Assembly: GCA_946614075.1 (NCBI GenBank)
Contig: CAMOGO010000101.1
Coordinates: 1-5,531, forward strand
Origin: an uncultured Lachnospiraceae bacterium
Lineage (GTDB): Bacteria; Bacillota_A; Clostridia; Lachnospirales; Lachnospiraceae
Direction: 5' to 3'
DNA: 5,531 nucleotides
The translations under genes and the position numbers were made by a program. Below, one piece after another: positions 1 to 5,531 of the stretch. The notes beneath the pieces are model-generated. The model had not been told where the DNA came from. It ran no database searches and saw nothing but the letters and a program-made list of their open reading frames with translations. Every line of letters begins with the position of its first letter. Within the stretch, counting starts at the first letter, position 1.

Positions 1-1338
1 AAGATCATGGTTCCCGTGGGCAAGGGCGGCACGGTGGAAACCATCGCTGAGGGCGACTACACGGTGCTGGATACCGTGGCGACCCTGAAGAATGACAAGG
101 GCGAGACGGAAGAGCTGACCATGATGCAGAAATGGCCCGTCCGTATCGGCCGTCCCTACAAGAGAAAATACGCTCCGACCCAGCCTCTGGCCTCCGGTCA
201 GCGTATCATCGACACCCTGTTCCCCGTGGCGAAGGGCGGCACCGCTGCCGTACCCGGACCCTTCGGTTCCGGCAAGACCGTGGTTCAGCACGCGCTGGCC
301 AAGTTCGCTGACGTGGACATCGTGGTTTACATCGGCTGCGGCGAGCGCGGAAACGAGATGACCGACGTTCTCCGGGAGTTCCCCGAACTGGTTGACCCCC
401 GGACCGGCGAGACGCTGATGAAGCGTACTGTTCTGATCGCCAACACCTCCGATATGCCCGTGGCGGCCCGTGAGGCTTCCATTTACACCGGTATCACCAT
501 CGCGGAGTACTTCCGTGACATGGGATACGATGTTGCCGTTATCGCTGACTCCACCTCCCGCTGGGCCGAGGCTCTGCGTGAGATGTCCGGACGTCTGGAG
601 GAGATGCCCGGTGAGGAAGGCTACCCGGCATACCTGTCGTCCCGTCTGGCACAGTTCTATGAGCGTGCAGGATGGGTTTCGACCCTTTGCTCCGAGGAGG
701 ACCGCCGTGGTTCCCTGACCGCTGTCGGTGCTGTATCGCCGCCCGGCGGTGACCTTTCCGAGCCGGTTTCCCAGGCGACCATGCGTATCGTCAAGGTATT
801 CTGGTCTCTGGATTCCTCCCTCGCATACCGCCGTCACTTCCCGGCAATCAACTGGCTGAATTCCTACTCGCTGTATCTTAACGCCCTGAAGCCTTACTAC
901 GATGAGACCCTCGGCGAGAGCTTCTTCAAGAACCGTGAGAAGGCCATGGCTATCCTTCAGGAGGAGGCCAGCCTGAACGAGATCGTACAGCTCGTCGGTA
1001 AGGACTCCCTGTCCCCGTCCGATCAGCTGACCTTAGAGACAGCCAAGATTATCCGTGAGGACTATCTGCAGCAGAATGCATTCGTCGATATCGACAGCTA
1101 TTCTTCCTATGACCGTCAGGCGAAGATGATGGATCTCGTCCTGAAGTATGATGCACTTTGCCGTGAGGCCATCGCAAAGGGAGTCTCCACAGAGGATCTG
1201 TTCGGCATCGAGGCCCGCGTCGGTATCGGCCGTGCCAAGGGCGTATCTCCGGATGACTACGTCGAGAACTACAAGAAGATCGAAGCCGACATGGAGATGC
1301 AGATCGGTGCCCTGATTGAGAAAGGAGGACTTGAATAA
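1..1338 (+). CDS. ntpA: V-type ATP synthase subunit A (catalytic), 5'-truncated by window edge
   Basis: Catalytic A subunit of the V1 head of a V/A-type ATPase, where ATP hydrolysis or synthesis takes place on the cytoplasmic face of the membrane. The reading frame is open from base 1, so the ATG at position 7 is internal. About 445 residues are present against a usual length near 590, so roughly the first 145 are missing. The visible part starts in the A-subunit-specific insert, with a [17 protein letters not shown] segment. Numbered from the ATG at 7, it continues with the Walker A loop GPFGSGKT (residues 84-91, bases 256-279), the GERGNE motif with the catalytic Glu (E113), and a Walker B strand VAVIAD followed by [11 protein letters not shown] (from residue 176). 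The helical C-terminal domain completes it. The intact P-loop marks this as A rather than B. Subunit B begins two bases after the stop and has its ribosome binding site inside this gene's last codons, so the two are cotranscribed. Bacterial homologues are called ntpA or atpA. Whether the enzyme pumps H+ or Na+ cannot be told without the K subunit. Confidence 0.97.
   Translation, partial: KIMVPVGKGGTVETIAEGDYTVLDTVATLKNDKGETEELTMMQKWPVRIGRPYKRKYAPTQPLASGQRIIDTLFPVAKGGTAAVPGPFGSGKTVVQHALAKFADVDIVVYIGCGERGNEMTDVLREFPELVDPRTGETLMKRTVLIANTSDMPVAAREASIYTGITIAEYFRDMGYDVAVIADSTSRWAEALREMSGRLEEMPGEEGYPAYLSSRLAQFYERAGWVSTLCSEEDRRGSLTAVGAVSPPGGDLSEPVSQATMRIVKVFWSLDSSLAYRRHFPAINWLNSYSLYLNALKPYYDETLGESFFKNREKAMAILQEEASLNEIVQLVGKDSLSPSDQLTLETAKIIREDYLQQNAFVDIDSYSSYDRQAKMMDLVLKYDALCREAIAKGVSTEDLFGIEARVGIGRAKGVSPDDYVENYKKIEADMEMQIGALIEKGGLE
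1321..1328 (+). promoter_or_regulatory. Ribosome binding site of subunit B, inside the end of subunit A
   Basis: AAAGGAGG is a near-perfect anti-16S match. It is made of the last lysine and glycine codons of subunit A and lies 12 bases before the ATG at 1341. It supports that start and suggests coupled translation of A and B, which are needed in equal (3:3) amounts. Confidence 0.75.
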
Positions 1339-1340
1339 AC

Positions 1341-2717
1341 ATGATTCGAGAATACCGTACAATCCAGGAAATTTCAGGACCTCTGATGGTTGTCAAGCAG
1401 GTCGAGGGTGTTACCTACGATGAGCTGGCCGAGATCGAGCTTTCCGACGGCACGACCCGCCGCTGCAAGGTCCTCGAGGTCAATGGCGACAGCGCTGTCG
1501 TACAGCTGTTTGAGAGTTCCTCCGGTATCAACCTGGCTCAGTCCAAGGTCCGCTTCCTTGGCCACCCGTTGGAGCTCGGCGTTTCCACCGATATGCTCGG
1601 CCGTGTCTTTAACGGCATGGGCGTCCCGATCGATGATGGTCCCGAGATCCTCGCCGAGGAGCACAAGGATATCAACGGTCTGGCCATGAACCCGGCTGCC
1701 CGTGACTACCCGAATGAGTTTATCCAGACCGGTATCTCCACGATCGACGGTCTGAACACCCTGGTCCGTGGACAGAAGCTGCCGATTTTCTCCGGCTCCG
1801 GTCTGCCGCACGCAAACCTGGCAGCCCAGATTGCCCGTCAGGCAAAGGTTCTGGACGGTGCTTCGAACTTCGCCGTCGTTTTCGCCGCCATCGGTATCAC
1901 CTTCGAGGAGGCTGATTTCTTCGTACAGGAGTTCCGTCGCACCGGCGCTCTGGACCGTACCGTCCTGTTCACCAACCTGGCAAATGACCCCGCCGTCGAG
2001 CGTATCGCTACTCCTCGTATGGCACTGACCGCTGCCGAGTACCTGGCATTTGAGAAGGACATGCACGTCCTGGTCATCCTGACCGATATCACGAACTATG
2101 CCGAGGCTCTGCGTGAGGTCTCCGCAGCTAAGAAAGAGGTCCCGGGCCGCCGTGGCTATCCTGGCTACCTGTATACCGACCTTGCTACGATGTATGAGCG
2201 CGCCGGCCGCCGTCTTGGCCAGAAGGGTTCCATCACCATGATCCCGATCCTGACCATGCCTGAGGACGACAAGACTCACCCGATCCCCGACCTGACCGGA
2301 TACATCACCGAGGGCCAGATTATCCTGTCCCGTGAGCTGTACCGCAAGGGTATCAACCCGCCGGTCGACGTTCTGCCGTCCCTGTCCCGTCTGAAGGATA
2401 AAGGTATCGGTACCGGAAAGACCCGTGAGGATCACGCAGGTGTCCTGAACCAGCTGTTTGCCGCATATGCAACCGGTAAGGAGGCAAAGGAGCTGATGTC
2501 CATCCTGGGCGAGGCTGCTCTGTCCCAGACCGACCTCCTGTATGCGAAGTTTGCCGATGAGTTCGAGAAGAAGTACGTCAACCAGGGTTACGATGAGAAC
2601 CGCTCCATCGAGGAGACTCTGAAGATTGGCTGGGAGCTTCTGGGCATCCTGCCTAAGACCGAGCTCAAGAGAATCAAAGAGGAGTATATCGAGAAGTACT
2701 ACCCGAATAAGGATTAA
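1341..2717 (+). CDS. ntpB: V-type ATP synthase subunit B (non-catalytic)
   Basis: Non-catalytic B subunit, which alternates with A in the A3B3 hexamer of V1 and completes the nucleotide site at the A/B interface. The 458 residues match the usual full length of about 455-465. The protein opens with the typical beta-barrel start ([16 protein letters not shown]). It has the degenerate P-loop SGSGLPHAN (residues 151-159) in place of GxxxxGKT, which distinguishes B from A. It then carries [19 protein letters not shown] (242-260), [21 protein letters not shown] (269-289) and [12 protein letters not shown] (346-357). R350 in the last motif corresponds to the arginine finger that reaches into the neighbouring A site in family members such as Enterococcus hirae NtpB. 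The start at 1341 is fixed by the AAAGGAGG site and the conserved N-terminus. It sits 2 bases after subunit A and 15 bases before subunit D in one operon. I see no missing key residue and no frameshift. Confidence 0.98.
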   Translation: MIREYRTIQEISGPLMVVKQVEGVTYDELAEIELSDGTTRRCKVLEVNGDSAVVQLFESSSGINLAQSKVRFLGHPLELGVSTDMLGRVFNGMGVPIDDGPEILAEEHKDINGLAMNPAARDYPNEFIQTGISTIDGLNTLVRGQKLPIFSGSGLPHANLAAQIARQAKVLDGASNFAVVFAAIGITFEEADFFVQEFRRTGALDRTVLFTNLANDPAVERIATPRMALTAAEYLAFEKDMHVLVILTDITNYAEALREVSAAKKEVPGRRGYPGYLYTDLATMYERAGRRLGQKGSITMIPILTMPEDDKTHPIPDLTGYITEGQIILSRELYRKGINPPVDVLPSLSRLKDKGIGTGKTREDHAGVLNQLFAAYATGKEAKELMSILGEAALSQTDLLYAKFADEFEKKYVNQGYDENRSIEETLKIGWELLGILPKTELKRIKEEYIEKYYPNKD

Positions 2718-2724
2718 GGGGGTG
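2716..2724 (+). promoter_or_regulatory. Ribosome binding site of subunit D
   Basis: The run AAGGGGGTG overlaps the stop codon of subunit B and ends 8 bases before the ATG at 2733. A second purine run (GAAGAGG, 2726-2732) directly touches the ATG and is too close to act as the main site. The placement supports the start at 2733 over the next in-frame Met at 2763. Confidence 0.55.
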
Positions 2725-2732
2725 CGAAGAGG

Positions 2733-3431
2733 ATGCCTTCAACAAATGTAAGCGCAACCCGTATGGAGCTGACCCGCCTGAAGACGCGTCTGCGTACTGC
2801 GACTCGCGGCCACAAGCTCCTGAAGGATAAACGGGATGAGCTGATGAAGCAGTTCCTGGACGTTGTCCGGGAAAACCGTGCTCTGCGCGCCAGGGTGGAG
2901 GAGTCACTCATGCGTGCCCACGGTTCCTTTACCGTGGCGAGTGCTCTCATGTCCCCCGAGATGGTGGAGCAGGCTCTCCTGTATCCCAAGCAGAGTGTCC
3001 AGCTGGATATGACCTACAAAAACATCATGAGCGTCAATGTACCGATCTACGAGTTCAAGACCAAAACGTCGGACGCCGGGGATGTCTATCCCTATGGCTT
3101 CGCGATGACGTCCTGCGAGCTGGATGGAGCGGTCGATGCTCTTTCCGGGGTCTTCCAGGACATGCTGCGGCTGGCCCAGATCGAGAAAACCTCTCAGCTT
3201 CTGGCGGAGGAGATCGAGAAGACCAGACGTCGTGTCAACGCTCTGGAGTACGTTATGATTCCTGATATGCAGGAAAAGATCAAGTATATTTCCATGAAGC
3301 TTGAGGAGAATGATCGGAATACGACCATCCGCCTCATGAAGGTCAAGGATATGCTTCTGGCCGAGGCCATCGAGGAGCGTCAGGCGGAGACTGCCGCCGC
3401 TCTCGCGAAAGCAAAAGCCAGCGGCACCTGA
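2733..3431 (+). CDS. ntpD: V-type ATP synthase subunit D (central rotor shaft)
   Basis: Subunit D forms the long coiled-coil axle that turns inside the A3B3 head and, with subunit F, passes torque to the membrane ring; it is the functional counterpart of the F-type gamma subunit. At 232 residues it is within the usual range of about 200-235. Family signatures are an N-terminal helix TRMELTRLKTRLRTATRGHKLLKDKRDEL (residues 9-37), with the conserved GHxLLKxKRDEL, and a C-terminal helix containing TRRRVNALEYVMIPDMQ (164-180). The N- and C-terminal helices would pair as the coiled coil, with a shorter globular part between (about 100-150). The last dozen residues are rich in Ala and Lys and look like a flexible tail. 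The gene ends in two tandem in-frame stops (TGA TAA, 3429-3434). It is the last ATPase gene before a terminator, so D closes this operon, which fits the common bacterial order ...A-B-D. Confidence 0.97.
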   Translation: MPSTNVSATRMELTRLKTRLRTATRGHKLLKDKRDELMKQFLDVVRENRALRARVEESLMRAHGSFTVASALMSPEMVEQALLYPKQSVQLDMTYKNIMSVNVPIYEFKTKTSDAGDVYPYGFAMTSCELDGAVDALSGVFQDMLRLAQIEKTSQLLAEEIEKTRRRVNALEYVMIPDMQEKIKYISMKLEENDRNTTIRLMKVKDMLLAEAIEERQAETAAALAKAKASGT

Positions 3432-3442
3432 TAAAAGAAGCT

Positions 3443-3480
3443 AAAAAGCCCCCTGCGGAGTTTTCCGCGGGGGGCTTTGC
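3443..3480. terminator. Probable bidirectional Rho-independent terminator
   Basis: A 14-pair stem joins AAAGCCCCCTGCGG (3445-3458) to CCGCGGGGGGCTTT (3465-3478) around a 6-base loop (AGTTTT). One pair (3454 with 3469) is a U-G wobble on the + strand and an A-C mismatch in the - strand transcript. The hairpin starts 13 bases after the stop of subunit D and lies next to the stop of the leftward B3/4 gene, so it sits between convergent genes and can serve both. On the - strand the stem runs into TTTTT (complement of 3443-3447), a proper U-tract. On the + strand the tail is only CTTTGCGTT, so termination of the ATPase operon rests mainly on stem strength. Confidence 0.88.
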
Positions 3481-3481
3481 G

Positions 3482-4144
3482 TTAGGCTAAGATGTTCCGC
3501 TCGATGACGGCGGTAGGCGCGAGGACCTTGAGGTAGGAAATCATGAGGTCCTGATTCGCCCGGATATAGTCCGGATCCATGCCGTCCGTCGCAAAAAACA
3601 GATAGACGATATGCGTCGTATCCTCGTGGATGCAGGTCCGGTCATCGGCACCGGCGATCATACTCAGGATGATCGCGTCATCGTCCTTGGCGCTGACATC
3701 ACCCGGATAGATGTGGACATCACGGCCGCCCATGCCACTGTAGGGGATTTTCTCCTCGGAGCGGAAGAGCACGACGTCGCCGTGGATCTGGTCGACATCA
3801 TGGGTGCCCATGAGGGCCTGGGTGCGGAGCTCTGTCAGGAAGCAGACCTCGTTGATCGGATTGCCGGTCGGGAAGGGACGGCCTTTCAGGAGGTAGGACT
3901 CGAGCTGCATCATGACCGGGTAGGATTTCTTGAACTTCTTGAAATACCGGTAAAAGGGATTATCGTCGAAGAGCGCGTGGCGGTCATATCCCTCCCGCAG
4001 GGCGTCGACTTTGGCGAGCTCTGTTTTTTTCAGCTCTTCAAAGGCTTCGAGATCCCACTCATCGGCCGGGGGATAAGCCACATCAATATATCCGTAGGGG
4101 ATTGAGGTCCCGTCGAAGGAAGCATCTTTCTTAAATACAACCAT
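3482..4144 (-). CDS. Free-standing B3/4-domain protein (PheRS beta-related)
   Basis: A 220-residue soluble protein of the solo B3/4 family, which resembles the B3/B4 region of the bacterial phenylalanyl-tRNA synthetase beta chain. In the full enzyme that region hydrolyses mischarged Tyr-tRNA(Phe). For the stand-alone proteins the substrate is not settled; trans-editing of mischarged tRNA or amino acid binding are possibilities, not shown here. Recognisable parts are the pre-domain helix YFKKFKKSYPVMMQLESYLL (residues 67-86), the core from GNPINEVCFLTELRTQALMG to DVDQIHGDVVLFR (94-128), a PGDV turn (147-150) and DDRTCIHEDTTHIVYLFF (167-184). The last corresponds to the family's RTxxTxDT-type strand. 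No synthetase catalytic motifs, signal peptide or membrane segment are visible. The start is supported by GGAAAGGA 10 bases upstream and a strong promoter further up. It is monocistronic in this window: it ends at the shared terminator and is divergent from the methyltransferase gene. The family call is confident; the function is not. Confidence 0.87.
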   Translation of the reverse strand: MVVFKKDASFDGTSIPYGYIDVAYPPADEWDLEAFEELKKTELAKVDALREGYDRHALFDDNPFYRYFKKFKKSYPVMMQLESYLLKGRPFPTGNPINEVCFLTELRTQALMGTHDVDQIHGDVVLFRSEEKIPYSGMGGRDVHIYPGDVSAKDDDAIILSMIAGADDRTCIHEDTTHIVYLFFATDGMDPDYIRANQDLMISYLKVLAPTAVIERNILA

Positions 4145-4154
4145 ATCTGTCTGT

Positions 4155-4162
4155 TCCTTTCC
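4155..4162 (-). promoter_or_regulatory. Ribosome binding site of the B3/4 gene
   Basis: Read on the - strand this is GGAAAGGA, 10 bases before the ATG at 4144. It is the only good purine run in the leader and fixes the start codon. Confidence 0.65.
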
Positions 4163-4179
4163 GTCTGTTTTTGCTGAAT

Positions 4180-4198
4180 GACTGCGGATCGTGCAGTC
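4180..4198 (-). promoter_or_regulatory. Small dyad in the leader of the B3/4 gene
   Basis: A perfect 6-base inverted repeat, GACTGC and GCAGTC, flanks a 7-base spacer. It begins only a few bases past the expected transcription start of the leftward promoter and lies well before the ribosome binding site. It could be an operator for a dimeric repressor or a short 5' hairpin in the mRNA. There is no U-tract after it, so it is not an attenuator by itself. A 6-base dyad can also occur by chance. Confidence 0.35.
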
Positions 4199-4207
4199 TT
4201 AAGTGAA

Positions 4208-4236
4208 ATAGTAAGCTTTCTTTAATATGGTGTCAA
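4208..4236 (-). promoter_or_regulatory. Leftward sigma-70-type promoter for the B3/4 gene
   Basis: On the - strand, a perfect -35 TTGACA (4236-4231) is followed by a 17-base spacer and a -10 TACTAT (4213-4208), which matches four of six consensus bases. The A/T-rich stretch just upstream (AAATATTT, 4239-4246) could act as an UP-like element. The predicted start near 4201 gives a leader of about 57 bases before the ATG at 4144. The best-formed promoter in the window. Confidence 0.8.
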
Positions 4237-4274
4237 GAAAATATTTGGGGTGGCGCAGGTCTTACACAATGGAC

Positions 4275-4304
4275 TTTACGACTCCCGGGGCAATGCCATA
4301 TAAT
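4275..4304 (+). promoter_or_regulatory. Rightward promoter for the methyltransferase gene
   Basis: A perfect -10 TATAAT (4299-4304) is preceded, after 18 bases, by a weak -35 TTTACG (4275-4280, four of six). Transcription would start near 4311, giving a very short leader that carries the AAGGAG site at 4318-4323. The -35 boxes of this and the leftward promoter are 38 bases apart, so the two genes share one compact control region. Confidence 0.6.
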
Positions 4305-4317
4305 ACAGGCAAGAAAA

Positions 4318-4323
4318 AAGGAG
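4318..4323 (+). promoter_or_regulatory. Ribosome binding site that decides the methyltransferase start
   Basis: AAGGAG ends 1 base before the ATG at 4325 and 10 bases before the in-frame ATG at 4334. Only the second spacing is usable, so 4334 is preferred. A third in-frame ATG at 4370 has GGAG just 2 bases upstream, also too close. Confidence 0.6.
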
Positions 4324-4333
4324 TATGGTCAGA

Positions 4334-5512
4334 ATGGAAGCAAAAAAAGGACAAAAAGAAAGAGGAGCGATGCCGGATGCCTGCCCCTATGCCGCCCGGT
4401 GCGGAGGATGCGACTATCAGGGTATCCCATACGAAGAGCAGCTGGCGATCAAGCAGCGGGAGATGGAGACGCTATTAAAAGGACTTGCTCCGGTACGCCC
4501 GATCACCGGCATGGAGAACCCGACCCATTACCGTTGCAAGGTTCACGCGGTTCTTTCGCGTACCCGCAAAGGCGAGGTCGTCACAGGTGTGTACGAGGCA
4601 GGAAGTCACCGGGTCGTGCCGATCAAAGGATGCCGGATCGAAAACCGTAAGGCAGACCGCATCATTACGACCCTTCGCCGACTGATCCCGGAATTCCGCT
4701 ATCGGATCTACGACGAGGACGCTGGCACCGGACTGCTGCGGCATATCCTGATCCGGGTCGGCGGTGTGACCGGACAGATTCTCGTCGTCCTGGTAGCCGC
4801 CTCCCCGATCCTCCCCAATAAAAACGCTTTTGTGAGAGCCCTTTTGGCAGAGCATCCGGAGATCACCTCGATAGTCCTGAATGTCAACGACCGCCAGACC
4901 AATATGGTCCTCGGGAAAAGAGATATCGTCCTTTATGGGACCGGCACGATCGAAGACCGCCTGTGCGGCATGACCTTCCGCATCTCCCCGCAGTCCTTCT
5001 ACCAGGTCAATCCGCCTCAGGCGGAGCGCCTGTACAATAAGGCAATGGAGCTCGCTCACCTGACCGGAAAAGAGCGTGTGATCGATGCTTACTGCGGCAC
5101 GGGCACCATCGGCCTCATCGCCTCCCGTCACGCCGCGGAGGTGATCGGTGTGGAGCTGAACGCGGACGCTGTGAAGGACGCGAATGCCAACGCACGCCGC
5201 AACCAGGTGACCAATGCCCGATTCCTGTGCGCAGACGCGACACGATTCCTGGTGCAGATGGCGGAAGAAGGGGAGCATGCTGACGTGGTTTTTCTCGACC
5301 CTCCCCGCTCCGGGAGCACCCCGGAGTTTCTCAGCGCCGCAGCAAAACTCGCCCCCTCGCGGATCGTCTACATATCCTGCGGCCCGGACACTCTCGCACG
5401 AGATCTGAAACTTCTGCGGGAGCTCGGATATAAAGCAGAAGAAGCCTGGCCATATGATTTATTCGGATGGACGAAACACATCGAGACGGTCTGTCTACTA
5501 ACACATTCTTGA
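4334..5512 (+). CDS. TrmA/RlmD-family RNA (uracil-C5) methyltransferase, no TRAM domain
   Basis: An S-adenosylmethionine-dependent enzyme that methylates C5 of a uridine in RNA, most likely 23S rRNA (RlmC/RlmD/RlmCD type), though the target base cannot be read from sequence. Residues are numbered from the alternative ATG at 4325; subtract 3 for the preferred start. The N-terminus holds the iron-sulphur cluster motif CPYAARCGGC (C20, C26, C29), with C103 in KGCRIENR as the likely fourth ligand. Then come SFYQVNPPQAERLY (224-237), the SAM-binding loop VIDAYCGTGTIGL (252-264), VIGVELNADAV (273-283) and DPPRSG (325-330). The catalytic nucleophile is C352 in YISCGPDTLARDL, and the general base is probably E387 in HIETVCLL. 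The protein starts almost directly at the cluster motif, so the TRAM RNA-binding domain of RlmD-type members is absent, as in E. coli RlmC. The short Lys-rich stretch before the first Cys is not conserved. The nucleophile motif reads SCGP where SCNP is usual. Transcribed alone from its own promoter in this window. Confidence 0.92.
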   Translation: MEAKKGQKERGAMPDACPYAARCGGCDYQGIPYEEQLAIKQREMETLLKGLAPVRPITGMENPTHYRCKVHAVLSRTRKGEVVTGVYEAGSHRVVPIKGCRIENRKADRIITTLRRLIPEFRYRIYDEDAGTGLLRHILIRVGGVTGQILVVLVAASPILPNKNAFVRALLAEHPEITSIVLNVNDRQTNMVLGKRDIVLYGTGTIEDRLCGMTFRISPQSFYQVNPPQAERLYNKAMELAHLTGKERVIDAYCGTGTIGLIASRHAAEVIGVELNADAVKDANANARRNQVTNARFLCADATRFLVQMAEEGEHADVVFLDPPRSGSTPEFLSAAAKLAPSRIVYISCGPDTLARDLKLLRELGYKAEEAWPYDLFGWTKHIETVCLLTHS

Positions 5513-5531
5513 GCTTAGGGGGCTGAAAAAG
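5513..5531 (+). other. Window end after the methyltransferase; possible start of a ribosome binding site
   Basis: Only 19 bases remain. The purine run TAGGGGG (5516-5522), followed by an A-rich stretch, resembles the AAGGGGG site before subunit D and could belong to a downstream gene. No terminator hairpin is visible between the stop and the edge, so cotranscription with a next gene is possible but unproven. Confidence 0.2.

Noticed and set aside
1..6. Start of subunit A at the ATG in position 7
   Set aside because: The frame is open to the window edge and the protein lacks its usual N-terminal barrel, so this Met is internal and the gene begins upstream.
151..159. Possible defect: subunit B lacks a normal Walker A motif (residues 151-159 of the protein, about bases 1791-1817)
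   Set aside because: The degenerate SGSGLPHAN loop is the normal state of V-type B subunits, which are non-catalytic.
1374..2435. Long open frame of 353 codons on the - strand opposite subunit B
   Set aside because: It lies fully inside a clearly conserved gene. It arises because GC-rich codon bias leaves few stops in the opposite frame; the translation resembles no family I know and there is no promoter or plausible ribosome site.
3611..4105. Open frame of 164 codons on the + strand opposite the B3/4 gene
   Set aside because: The - strand protein in this stretch has clear family motifs plus its own promoter and ribosome site. The + strand translation is unremarkable shadow sequence.
4180..4198. 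Riboswitch or attenuator in the B3/4 leader
   Set aside because: The leader is only about 57 bases with a single 6-pair dyad and no U-tract, too small and simple for a known riboswitch class.
4475..5278. Open frame of 267 codons on the - strand opposite the methyltransferase
   Set aside because: Shadow of the conserved + strand gene. It covers the SAM-binding loop region, has no recognisable domain, and is explained by codon bias.

Overview
The window looks like chromosome from an anaerobic Clostridia-type Firmicute (Lachnospiraceae/Oscillospiraceae-like). This is inferred from a bacterial V/A-type ATPase operon, purine-rich AGGAGG-type ribosome binding sites, GC-rich third codon positions and the mix of gene families. 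No 16S or other strict taxonomic marker is present, so the placement is tentative.

Layout. (1) Positions 1-3431, + strand: the distal end of a V-type (A/V-type) ATP synthase operon, in the order subunit A (5' end cut by the window edge), subunit B, subunit D. The genes lie 2 and 15 bases apart, and each downstream gene has its own ribosome binding site. A and B form the alternating catalytic/non-catalytic hexamer of V1, and D is the central rotor shaft inside it. Subunit genes for the membrane ring (I, K) and stalks (C, E, F/G) are not in view; some must lie upstream. (2) Positions 3443-3480: a strong GC-rich hairpin between convergent genes, A-rich on one side and T-rich on the other, probably a bidirectional terminator. 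(3) Positions 3482-4144, - strand: a free-standing B3/4-domain protein, related to the editing region of the phenylalanyl-tRNA synthetase beta chain. (4) Positions 4145-4333: a divergent regulatory region. A near-consensus sigma-70-type promoter (TTGACA-17-TACTAT) faces the B3/4 gene, with a small dyad in its leader. A second promoter with a perfect TATAAT faces the gene on the right. (5) Positions 4334-5512, + strand: a TrmA/RlmD-family RNA (uracil-C5) methyltransferase with an iron-sulphur cluster motif but no N-terminal TRAM domain. The last 19 bases hold no identifiable gene.

The ATPase genes are one functional unit. The two right-hand genes are separately and divergently transcribed; both belong to RNA-related families (tRNA-editing-like and RNA methylation), but nothing in the sequence proves a functional link. 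I see no mobile element, CRISPR array, tRNA or rRNA. Most of the window is ordinary housekeeping sequence, and I do not see strong evidence for an undescribed system.
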